Source: Rheinheimera salexigens (lineage in GTDB: Bacteria; Pseudomonadota; Gammaproteobacteria; Enterobacterales; Alteromonadaceae). Taken from it: 42,778 bases of DNA. The stretch's first letter is position 1; every line of letters starts with the position of its first letter. Positions 35,494 to 42,778 of the stretch are shown here, in pieces. Under the pieces are notes generated by a model. It saw nothing but the letters and a program-made list of their open reading frames with translations. It was not told the origin of the DNA and did no database searches. The stretch is taken from positions 45,277 through 88,054 of the forward strand of contig NZ_MKEK01000001.1 in assembly GCF_001752395.1 (NCBI RefSeq), written 5' to 3'. The position numbers and the translations under genes are program-made.

Positions 35494-36097
35494 GTTAAGG
35501 CTCGGCATAACATTACCCCTAGCGCAGCGCCATTTGCTTCCAGTACTAATGGTCGCTGCATTGCTTGGGTTATTGTTTTTATTACCTGAACACTTTGCAA
35601 ATTGGTTAATGTTTGAACGCGAAGCGCTTAAATCTGGTCAGTTATGGCGCTTATTTAGCGGGCAGTTTATGCATTTAAGCTTAGCTCACCTGTTATTAAA
35701 CTTGTCTGGTATAGCGATGTTTTGGCTGTTATTTGCCGAATATACTGCTGGTTGGCGCTTTCTCTGGTTACTCCCGCTCTTAGCGCTGGGCTGCAGTACT
35801 GGCATCTGGTTTTTTGCATCTAACATTGACTACTACGTGGGTTTCTCTGGTGTGCTTTATGGTTTGTTTGCTTGGGGTGCGCTGCAAGATGTTATGCAGC
35901 GCCAGCCTTTTTCTCGCTTGTTACTCTTGGTGATTATTACTAAGGTTAGTTACGAATTTATTTTTTCACCGATCCCAATCGCTGCTATTAACGCCAATCC
36001 GTTAGCAACAGCCGCTCATTTTTTTGGCGTAATAAGTGCGCTCATGATTATCAGTATAAGTTACTTATTCAGTAGCAAATTGCACCGGAATACATAA
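35492..36097 (+). CDS. rrtA: Rhombosortase (rhomboid-family intramembrane serine protease)
   Basis: A 201-residue membrane protein with about six helices. The rhomboid motif HLSLAHLLLN is at 61-70, the catalytic serine is Ser119 in YVGFSGVLYG, and the histidine is His176 in ATAAHFFGV. This compact form fits the rhombosortase family, which cuts GlyGly-CTERM signals from secreted proteins. An in-frame TAG at 35474 and the absence of other starts fix the ATG at 35492, although no Shine-Dalgarno sequence is seen; a heptamer repeat occupies the region. The gene lies 34 bases after hslO, may be co-transcribed with it, and its last 33 bases overlap a lipoprotein gene on the other strand. A subtilase with a CTERM-like tail is the next gene along. 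Confidence 0.85.
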   Translation: MLRLGITLPLAQRHLLPVLMVAALLGLLFLLPEHFANWLMFEREALKSGQLWRLFSGQFMHLSLAHLLLNLSGIAMFWLLFAEYTAGWRFLWLLPLLALGCSTGIWFFASNIDYYVGFSGVLYGLFAWGALQDVMQRQPFSRLLLLVIITKVSYEFIFSPIPIAAINANPLATAAHFFGVISALMIISISYLFSSKLHRNT

Positions 36098-36517
36098 GTC
36101 CTTTTGCAGTATCACTGATGGTTTCTGGCTAACAACACAGCTCAAAGTACCACTTTCGGTTGTTGACTCTGCTGTTTTTGACTCCAGTGCTTTATTATAC
36201 TTTTCAACTAAAGCTAACAATACTGGCTCATTAGTATTCTCTATCGAGTACAGTAAATGCGTTGCTGTTTGCTGACAGTCATTAGTATTTAAAGTCACTA
36301 TTTTACAGCTAGCTATATCTTGAGCGATTGGGCTACTAATTAAATCTCTGATACCGCGTTCTAATTCTACTAATTGCTCGGCTGAAACCTGAGACTGAGC
36401 CTGTGGCGTAGAAATTATTTCTGTCACCGGTTTACAACCAACTAGAACGGCTCCAATTATAAGCGGCTTAGTCACTCTACTAAGCACTTTCAACAAATTA
36501 ATACCTGTTGTAATCAT
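36065..36517 (-). CDS. Cysteine-rich lipoprotein of unknown function
   Basis: A 150-residue protein. The lipoprotein signal ends in AVLVGC (Cys28, followed by Lys29-Pro30, so outer-membrane sorting is expected). The mature part is helical (AEQLVELERGIRDLIS, ATHLLYSIENTNEP) with four cysteines at 71, 81, 127 and 142, enough for two disulfides. AGGGAGAA lies about 5 bases before ATG. I do not recognise the family. Small disulfide-containing lipoproteins near secretion genes can be secretin pilotins, but neither the PulS/OutS nor the AspS pattern is evident. It is separated from the upstream protease gene by an intrinsic terminator and ends inside the rhombosortase gene. Confidence 0.78.
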   Translation of the reverse strand: MITTGINLLKVLSRVTKPLIIGAVLVGCKPVTEIISTPQAQSQVSAEQLVELERGIRDLISSPIAQDIASCKIVTLNTNDCQQTATHLLYSIENTNEPVLLALVEKYNKALESKTAESTTESGTLSCVVSQKPSVILQKDLCIPVQFATE

Positions 36518-36543
36518 CTATTCTCCCTTCTAAATCGTCTTAA

Positions 36544-36573
36544 AAATTAAGGGGCTCGAAAGCCCCTTAATTT
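36544..36573 (-). terminator. Intrinsic terminator of the S8 protease gene
   Basis: A perfect 13-bp stem (36544-36556 with 36561-36573). On the minus strand the loop reads TTCG and a T run follows, so it acts on the protease transcript. It insulates the lipoprotein gene, whose start is 27 bases beyond. Confidence 0.85.
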
Positions 36574-36617
36574 ATAACAGTAATTACAATAACTAGATTA
36601 ACTTATGCTAATTTAGC

Positions 36618-39600
36618 TTATTTTACTGAGGTACGGCGGCGACGTAGCCACACTAGTGGTAAGGCAAACAATGCAATTACTGCACTAAAACTACCTTCAT
36701 ACCATTTTTTGCTACTTTTGGCTCGAACCACAGTCACATTAGTTGATGCCGTGCTAGTCTCGTAACCATCTGATACAGTTACATTAAATGTTAACCCTGT
36801 ATCAGCCGCGAACGCTGGCGCAACAAAACTTGCTGTCACACCTGACCCACCCGTTATCGCAACATTAGGACCTGCCGTTTGCGACCAACTATAGGTTAAG
36901 CTATCGCCATCAACATCAGTACTTGCTGCAGCACTTAAGCTTACCGTCGCGCCAGCCTGGGCTCGCGCCGGTGTTGCTGATGCTTTAGCTACTGGTGCTG
37001 TGTTGTCACGCTGTACATTAACAGTAACCGTTGCTTCGTTGGTTTTATTACCCTTTGCATCGACTACCTGATACGTAAATGTATCAACGCCAACATATCC
37101 CTCTTGCGCTATATAGGTATAGCTAAACGGGATTGCTGTCGCTGTCGTATCATCGCTAGGTGTTGTCATTGCAGGTGCAAGCACACCATGTTCTGGTGCA
37201 GTGACGATACTGATAGTAACGTCGTCGCTTGGCTGGATAGCAAAAGGTTGTGCAGCTCTGTAGGTTTCATCACTGGTAACTAAGCTAACCTTTGATAATA
37301 AACCTTCTGTACCGGTAGTAAATGCAGTTGCTAAATCAACCTGAACGGGGGCTTGCTCTACTGTTGAGACACTAGCATCGGTTGCCGTACCAAACGAGGA
37401 AGCCACTAAGTCATAGTTAATGACCACTGAGCCTTTTGCACCTGGCGCTAGACGAGCAAGTAATGCATCACCTGTCATCGCTGCCGTTCCAACTCCGTTA
37501 TAGAATCGAGACGTACCTTTTTGGCCCGTAATATCCTCGATGCCTATTGTTGAATTAGCAGGCATAGCTGGGACATCAATATAGTTAAAGTAAACTTCGT
37601 CTGTACCTAACTTAATCCATATTGCAAAGGTAAACCGATCACCTGTAGCAGAATTCCACTCAGCGACATTATCCCATTCCAAAACAAACCACTGATTAGT
37701 GCCATCATTAAGCACATTGTAATTAATTTGGCCACCATTCTCTGCGCCTATAGCGTAGTCAGTCCACAGTGGGGCTATAACCGCATTAGGTGACGTAACA
37801 TCAGGTAATTCTTGGTTTAGATAAGCGCCCGTGGTATTTTGCGATGCTGCAGCGATAAAGCCATTATCAGACACAGTTATAGTATCAACTTGCTGACCAT
37901 TCCAAATAAACCCACCATAACTACCCAGACCAAAGCCGTATGAAACCTCATCACAACCTGCATCACAAGGTAGCTGAGTGCTTGTTATCCCAAAATCAGC
38001 CATAACATAACCGGCATACGGGAAGGCTGAAGTAGGCGCTAATGATGTCACATCAGGAGCACTATTCACTGAACCTGCCCAGGTCATAACGCGCTTATTT
38101 GGCGCTATGCTAAAGCCATTTTGGGAAGCTCGCGCTAACTCAATATCAACAGAGCCTTCAACTAACTCAGTGCCTTCTGGGATATGAACCGTAAAGCTCA
38201 CAGGTAGTCCGCTGCCGCTGTCGCCCGCACGAGCGCTCATGTTAAAGGCTTCACCTGCAGTCACTTCACCGGCCATAACTGTTGTATTCACTAATTGACT
38301 ATCATCTGACCGTGCGGCCATAACAGCAATAGGTAAATGCGCAGTGGGATATTTACCTGACGCGTCTGTCCATACTACTTGACCAAACTGCCACCCTTCT
38401 TCAGCAAAAGAAGTGTCCACTGTTAAATTAAATGTTGTTGTGCCGTCGACGGCAATACTAAGATCGGGTGTTGATAAACTACCTGTTACTTTATCACTTA
38501 CAAATTCAACACGGCCTTGCCAATTTCCTTCAGCTGGCATTAGGTTTGTTACCGTGCGCTCAAAGCTACAGTTGATAACACAGCCGGTAGAAACAAAAGA
38601 GGGTTTATCAAAGCTAACCGCAGCTTTGCTCGCGGCTAGCACGTCAAGGCGGCCTGCTCCACGATCAAATGGCGTCGTTACTGACTCTAAATCTTGCATT
38701 TTTACTGCAGGATTACTAGAAGTCATTAAAATAGATTTAATTTGGAATGCATTTAATTCTGGACGCAACTGGCGTAACAAGGCAGCTGCACCTGCAACAT
38801 GCGGGCTGGCCATTGAGGTACCAGAAATAACATTATATTGGGTTTCATCACTACCTGGCGAATACGCTGATAAAATATCAGAGCCTGGCGCAGCAATATC
38901 TGGCTTTAAGAAGCTGCTATCACCATTTGGCCCACGCGAACTAAAATCTGACATTGCATCAACTGCAGCAGCATTATTTAACTGCATGCTTTTAGTAATA
39001 GTTGCTTCATCACCCGCTTGCCATGCCGCTAAAATAGCTTCGCCATCTTGCTGTAAGATAGACACACTGGGCAAAGTCGCGCCCGGCATTGACATACTAA
39101 TAACCCCTGGGGCGTTATTAAATAAAATCATACCCACAGCGCCAGCGGCTTGAGCATTATTGGCTTTCTGTGCGAAATTACAGGCACCGCGAGAAAGCAA
39201 TACTATTTGACCGCTTAATGATGCTTCTGGGAAGGCATCACAACCCAGCGCATTGGCTTCATCGACATTAATAGCTGGCATCAATAAAGCGTTAATGTCT
39301 GCAGTGATTTCAAAGTCACCTGAGCCGGGAATCGCAGCGACATCGGTTATACCCGATGCGTTAACTAAATGACCAAAACTACGGCCGGTTTGAGTGCTCG
39401 CAACGGTGATACCTGCCTCAACACATGCTGGACAGCCAACTGTTTTTGCACCTGGACCATCGTTACCTGCGGCGGTAACAATCACAACGCCTGCCGCTTC
39501 AGCAGCAGTAAAAATGGGTGCGTAAACACTATTTGCCGGATCGCCACCTGCGCCGCCGCCCCATGAGTTATTAATGACATCTGCACCATCGGCAACCGCA

Positions 39601-40592
39601 TCTTCTAATGCGGCAATTAACATGATGTTTGAACCGCTTCCGCGACCTTCAGGCGTTTGGAATAACGCTTTATAAGCCATTACTGTTGCGCCTGGCGCCA
39701 CACCAGAAAAGCTAACATCGACACCAGCATAGGTGGTACTTACGGCATTACCCACAGCAGTACCCGCTACGTGCGTACCATGGCCACCAAAATCCAATGG
39801 ACTAATACTTTCGTTAGCGTGTACTTGGAATGTTGGCGTGTAATAACGGGCTAATACTAATTTATCATTACAGAAAGTCGGATCAACTGTTGCGCAGTAA
39901 TCATCTGTAGGTAAGCCTTCTGGTCGGGTATGGCCATTGCTAGCAAACATGGGATGCTCAGCTCGAATACCACTATCTATAATCGCTACCTTAATGCCTT
40001 CACCGGCACGATCGCGCTGGCCAATAGCGTCCCACACCGCTGGGGCATTAATTAATGCTAGCGATGTATCTAATTGGGCTTCATATATCTCATGTTCAAA
40101 TACGTTCTTAACACCGGGCACACTTTGTAATTGTTTTTTCAGATCAACTTGGCCTGGCACGCTAACAATTAAACCGTTAAAGGTAATACTTAAATTACGT
40201 TGTACTTGTAATGAAGGAAATTTTGATTGTAAAACAGAAACCACCTCAGCCTGACGTGATTCTAAATATTGATTATAGGCTGTAGCTGCAACAGATTGGG
40301 TATTTAACTTATCTTCATTAGCGATTAACCTGTGCGTTGGCGCTAAACCACGCACGCCGCCGCTATACGTTGCTAAAGACGCATCTTCTAATTGAATAAT
40401 ATAATAAGTTGGAAATTGCTGCTGAATTAACGTCGCGGATTTATCAAAGCCTGTATGTTGCTGCATCAGGCTTGGGCCTGTTGTTAATGGTACAGCAGTC
40501 AACGTACTGGCTATAGCTCCATATGAAACTGTAGATGCGACAAAAGCGGCTAACACTGTCATTTTTGGCAGCGCCCTAGATTTAGACTGCAT
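36618..40592 (-). CDS. Secreted S8 (subtilisin-like) serine protease with GlyGly-CTERM-like tail
   Basis: A 1324-residue exoprotease. ATG 40592 is chosen over 40658 because AGAGG precedes it and a signal peptide (1-29, AIA-S) begins there. An inhibitor-type propeptide covers about 60-170. The catalytic triad is Asp206 (IIDSG), His271 (HGTHVAG) and Ser593 (GTSMASPH), with oxyanion Asn377 (AAGND). A PA domain is inserted at about 415-545. C-terminal modules include an Fn3-like region, a domain with VSDNGFIAAASQ and VIAPLWTDYA, a bacterial Ig-like domain ending VVDAKGNKTNEATVTVNVQ, and a PKD-like domain (AASTDVDGDSLTYSWSQTAGP). The end is Glu1299-Gly1300-Ser1301, a helix about 1302-1316 and Arg1317-1320: a sorting tail with only one glycine. 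Probable client of the adjacent rhombosortase and secretion system. Confidence 0.92.
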   Translation of the reverse strand: MQSKSRALPKMTVLAAFVASTVSYGAIASTLTAVPLTTGPSLMQQHTGFDKSATLIQQQFPTYYIIQLEDASLATYSGGVRGLAPTHRLIANEDKLNTQSVAATAYNQYLESRQAEVVSVLQSKFPSLQVQRNLSITFNGLIVSVPGQVDLKKQLQSVPGVKNVFEHEIYEAQLDTSLALINAPAVWDAIGQRDRAGEGIKVAIIDSGIRAEHPMFASNGHTRPEGLPTDDYCATVDPTFCNDKLVLARYYTPTFQVHANESISPLDFGGHGTHVAGTAVGNAVSTTYAGVDVSFSGVAPGATVMAYKALFQTPEGRGSGSNIMLIAALEDAVADGADVINNSWGGGAGGDPANSVYAPIFTAAEAAGVVIVTAAGNDGPGAKTVGCPACVEAGITVASTQTGRSFGHLVNASGITDVAAIPGSGDFEITADINALLMPAINVDEANALGCDAFPEASLSGQIVLLSRGACNFAQKANNAQAAGAVGMILFNNAPGVISMSMPGATLPSVSILQQDGEAILAAWQAGDEATITKSMQLNNAAAVDAMSDFSSRGPNGDSSFLKPDIAAPGSDILSAYSPGSDETQYNVISGTSMASPHVAGAAALLRQLRPELNAFQIKSILMTSSNPAVKMQDLESVTTPFDRGAGRLDVLAASKAAVSFDKPSFVSTGCVINCSFERTVTNLMPAEGNWQGRVEFVSDKVTGSLSTPDLSIAVDGTTTFNLTVDTSFAEEGWQFGQVVWTDASGKYPTAHLPIAVMAARSDDSQLVNTTVMAGEVTAGEAFNMSARAGDSGSGLPVSFTVHIPEGTELVEGSVDIELARASQNGFSIAPNKRVMTWAGSVNSAPDVTSLAPTSAFPYAGYVMADFGITSTQLPCDAGCDEVSYGFGLGSYGGFIWNGQQVDTITVSDNGFIAAASQNTTGAYLNQELPDVTSPNAVIAPLWTDYAIGAENGGQINYNVLNDGTNQWFVLEWDNVAEWNSATGDRFTFAIWIKLGTDEVYFNYIDVPAMPANSTIGIEDITGQKGTSRFYNGVGTAAMTGDALLARLAPGAKGSVVINYDLVASSFGTATDASVSTVEQAPVQVDLATAFTTGTEGLLSKVSLVTSDETYRAAQPFAIQPSDDVTISIVTAPEHGVLAPAMTTPSDDTTATAIPFSYTYIAQEGYVGVDTFTYQVVDAKGNKTNEATVTVNVQRDNTAPVAKASATPARAQAGATVSLSAAASTDVDGDSLTYSWSQTAGPNVAITGGSGVTASFVAPAFAADTGLTFNVTVSDGYETSTASTNVTVVRAKSSKKWYEGSFSAVIALFALPLVWLRRRRTSVK

Positions 40593-40875
40593 AGTATAGA
40601 AACCTCTATTATTATAATTTTTATATTTCACTGTTAGTATTTCTACAGCAAAGTACATATTCTGCGATATATTACTTTTGCATAAGACTCTACAACACTA
40701 ATAGGTAAATAAATGCAAACTGTTAAAAACAGCTATGTTTTTGCAACATAGGCGCATTTGATAACATAACCAACCAAATAAAAACAGTAAAATTTTAAAA
40801 TAAAGTTCCATTAATTTAATGACCTAGGTTAATTTTATGCTTATATTATTTTTTCACTTTGCAGCTAGTTTTTAG
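40593..40875. other. Intergenic region between envZ and the protease gene
   Basis: About 280 very AT-rich bases holding the leader and promoter of the protease gene. A possible minus-strand promoter is TTGTAG, 17-18 bases, then TATATC near 40670-40700, but many AT-rich alternatives exist and I do not commit to one. A short A/T hairpin (aaaaaca/tgttttt, near 40734-40751) is present. No gene or RNA seen. Confidence 0.4.
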
Positions 40876-42198
40876 TTAAAGTAGTTTACTTTTCGGCTTA
40901 ATAGGTAAGTAAATACTCACCACTAAACCACCTTCCACATGATTATGCAGTTCTATTTCACCATGATGCATATCAACTATTTTTTTAATAATAGCTAAGC
41001 CTAAACCGGAGCCACTGCTGCCTCGGGCTTCATCACCTTGGGTGAAGGGTTGAAACATGGTGGGTATATTGGTTTCAGGAATACCAGGACCATGATCGCG
41101 TACTTGAATAAATACCCGTTTCTTTTTACGTTCATAGCCACTGCTTATTTCAATAGCGCCTTCGCTGTAGCGCAAAGCATTTTCTAATAGATTATTTAAT
41201 AACCTTTTTATGGCTATTCGCCGCAGATAAATAAAGGGCAAATTAGTATCTAAATCAGTACTGATTGCACGCTGCTGCACTAACTCTGCTTGTACCAGTT
41301 CTCGAATTAAATTATTCAGGTTTTCTTTTTCTGCGACCTCTTCTTTGTGATGCCGCAGATAATCAATAAACTGATCAATAATGGCATTCATATCTTCAAT
41401 ATCATTAATAATGCCATCGCGGACCCAGCTATCTTGTTCGTGCATCATTTCTGAGGCTAAGCGTATTCGGGTTAGCGGTGTGCGTAAATCGTGTGACACA
41501 CCAGCCATTAACAATGCCCGATCTTTTTCTAATTGCTGAATGCCCCGGGCCATATAATTAAAGGCTTTGGTTACAGCTATCACTTCTGTAGAGCCTTTTT
41601 GCTCAGCTAACGGCGCCGGAAATTCTCCTCTACCCACTTGTAAAGCCGCTAGTTGCAAACTTTTTAACGGCCTATTCAATTGCCGAGCAAATAACCAAGC
41701 ACCACCCACGCTCAATATACCGATTAATAATAAATAAAATGTTAGTGGTGAAAAATCAGTTTCGTCTAAGCCGGTTAAGGGGACCTTTATCCAATAACCT
41801 GCTGCCTGAGATGATTGCACCCAAAATGCATAAGAATCGCCTTGGCCCACCCTAACCTCGGCTTTACTTGCCAGTTCTTTTGACATTAAATCAGAAAAAT
41901 AAGCGTAATAACGAGCTTCTGTTAAGCCTTGCTGCATAGCCTCAGCTTCAGTATAAACCTCAATGCCGGTGACTTGTTGTAGCCTTGCGTTAATTGGGCT
42001 GTCTAGCAATAGCTGTGGGTTATCAACGTCTATAAATACCACTTTTATTTGCTTGGCGACAAGGTGGGTAATTTGCTGGGTGCTGGGTTTTATGACATAT
42101 AAGGCAACCGATAAGTAAGACACTAGCTGATTAATTAATAGCAATAAGGCGATTAAAAAAACCGTTTGACCAAAGGCACTACGAGGCACTAAACGCAT
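40876..42198 (-). CDS. envZ: Osmosensor histidine kinase EnvZ
   Basis: A 440-residue inner-membrane sensor kinase. Two membrane helices (about 12-34 and 152-171) flank a periplasmic domain, followed by HAMP (about 172-225), the phospho-acceptor His236 in [11 protein letters not shown], then the ATPase core with [13 protein letters not shown] (N box), DHGPGIP (G1) and GSGLGLAII (G2). The ATG follows the ompR stop TAA directly, with no gap, so translation is coupled. It phosphorylates OmpR, which controls porins and other envelope genes. Confidence 0.96.
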   Translation of the reverse strand: MRLVPRSAFGQTVFLIALLLLINQLVSYLSVALYVIKPSTQQITHLVAKQIKVVFIDVDNPQLLLDSPINARLQQVTGIEVYTEAEAMQQGLTEARYYAYFSDLMSKELASKAEVRVGQGDSYAFWVQSSQAAGYWIKVPLTGLDETDFSPLTFYLLLIGILSVGGAWLFARQLNRPLKSLQLAALQVGRGEFPAPLAEQKGSTEVIAVTKAFNYMARGIQQLEKDRALLMAGVSHDLRTPLTRIRLASEMMHEQDSWVRDGIINDIEDMNAIIDQFIDYLRHHKEEVAEKENLNNLIRELVQAELVQQRAISTDLDTNLPFIYLRRIAIKRLLNNLLENALRYSEGAIEISSGYERKKKRVFIQVRDHGPGIPETNIPTMFQPFTQGDEARGSSGSGLGLAIIKKIVDMHHGEIELHNHVEGGLVVSIYLPIKPKSKLL

Positions 42199-42778
42199 TT
42201 AATTAATGCTACCATCGGGAACAAAAACATAGCCTAATCCCCACACTGTTTGGATATAACGCGGGTTACTGGCGTCATCTTCTAGCATACGGCGTAACCG
42301 AGACACTTGAACATCTATACTGCGCTCCATGGCAGAGTAGTCACGGCCTCGAGCTTGGTTCATTAACTTATCGCGAGATAATGGCTCTCTGGGGTGGCTG
42401 ACTAATACTTTTAACACCGCATACTCACCACTGGTCAGCGGCAGCAGCTTGTCTGCCTTGTGCATTTCACGCGTGCCCAAATTAAAACTAAAAGGGCCAA
42501 ATTCTATAATGGTTTCTGACTGGCTAGGTGCACCCGGCAGCTCTTTGGTTTTGCGTCGCATTACTGCACGAATGCGGGCTAACAACTCACGCGGGTTAAA
42601 CGGTTTAGGTAGATAATCATCTGCGCCCATTTCTAAGCCGATTATCCGATCAACTTCATCACCTTTAGCCGTTAACATAATAATGGGGATTTGGTTTTCT
42701 TGTTGGCGTAAACGACGGCAAATCGATAAGCCATCTTCACCAGGAAGCATTAAATCTAATACAATTAAATGAAAATTC
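42199..42778 (-). CDS. ompR: Response regulator OmpR (5' end missing)
   Basis: About 192 residues are in the window; the first 45 or so residues are cut off by the right edge. The phosphorylation site is the Asp in VLDLMLPGEDG, which is inside the window even though an internal ATG follows. Then come KGDEVDRIIGLEMGADDYLP, the conserved KPFNPREL, and a winged-helix DNA-binding domain (SGEYAVLKVLVSHP ... VWGLGYVFVPDG). Pairs with the coupled envZ. Confidence 0.97.
   Translation of the reverse strand, partial: NFHLIVLDLMLPGEDGLSICRRLRQQENQIPIIMLTAKGDEVDRIIGLEMGADDYLPKPFNPRELLARIRAVMRRKTKELPGAPSQSETIIEFGPFSFNLGTREMHKADKLLPLTSGEYAVLKVLVSHPREPLSRDKLMNQARGRDYSAMERSIDVQVSRLRRMLEDDASNPRYIQTVWGLGYVFVPDGSIN

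Noticed and set aside
38413..39153. 246-codon open frame antisense to the S8 protease
   Set aside because: No family resemblance, low-complexity composition mirroring the protease codons, and no ribosome site; the protease frame with its full catalytic triad explains the region.
40605..40625. TATAAT close to the protease start
   Set aside because: Only about 20 bases before the ATG, inside AT-rich leader, with no spaced -35; likely chance.
1..42778. Mobile elements, CRISPR arrays, integrase or attachment sites
   Set aside because: None seen on either strand; gene content and order are those of the conserved chromosome.

Overview
The window looks like chromosomal core DNA of a marine or aquatic gammaproteobacterium of the Alteromonadales/Chromatiales type (Rheinheimera, Alishewanella and Arsukibacterium are the closest mental matches). 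This rests on protein similarity and gene order (inference, no search run). Several blocks are familiar from E. coli, Vibrio and Shewanella: trmA/fabR/sthA beside an rRNA operon; hemE-nudC-rsd; fkpA/slyX/yheV/yheS/yheT/yheU/pckA; cysQ-nudE/yrfG; a type II secretion operon beside hslR-hslO; and ompR-envZ. I see no insertion sequences, phage genes, CRISPR arrays, tRNA or rRNA bodies.

Layout. 1-230 carries tandem leftward promoters of rRNA type; the operon they drive would lie outside the window. 330-5660: a membrane-anchored RRM protein, an AT-rich repeat-filled spacer, trmA, fabR (-), a fatty-acid desaturase with a FabR-type operator, and sthA. 5787-10773: a Sel1/TonB-domain exported protein, hemE (-), a candidate small RNA on the + strand (about 8451-8537), nudC (-), rsd (+), and an FKBP isomerase with a lipoprotein signal (-). 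10861-18700: a WD40 lipoprotein overlapping slyX, yheV (-), the ABC-F protein YheS, a TIGR02444 protein, a 45-codon DUF3149 membrane protein behind an FNR-like box, a GMC oxidoreductase with its Tat-exported partner (-), yheT and yheU. 18728-22677: pckA, cysQ and nudE (-), yrfG (+).

22689-34015 is a complete twelve-gene type II secretion operon, gspC to gspN, all on the minus strand with most junctions overlapping. Divergent from it are hslR and hslO, followed by a rhombosortase (rhomboid-family protease). A cysteine-rich lipoprotein overlaps the rhombosortase tail to tail. Next is a 1324-residue subtilisin-like exoprotease (-) that ends in a membrane segment plus arginine cluster, a degenerate GlyGly-CTERM. 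The window closes with envZ and a 5'-truncated ompR (-).

How it fits together: the right half brings an entire secretion machine, a sorting protease and a likely client exoprotease within about 18 kb. The client would cross the inner membrane by its signal peptide, stay tethered by its C-terminal segment, be cut by the rhombosortase, and leave through the GspD secretin. The client's sorting signal departs from the usual Gly-Gly form, and the neighbouring lipoprotein is unassigned; these are the most interesting points, together with the candidate small RNA, the hairpin over the trmA start and the FNR-like control of the DUF3149 protein. The rest is well-conserved housekeeping.
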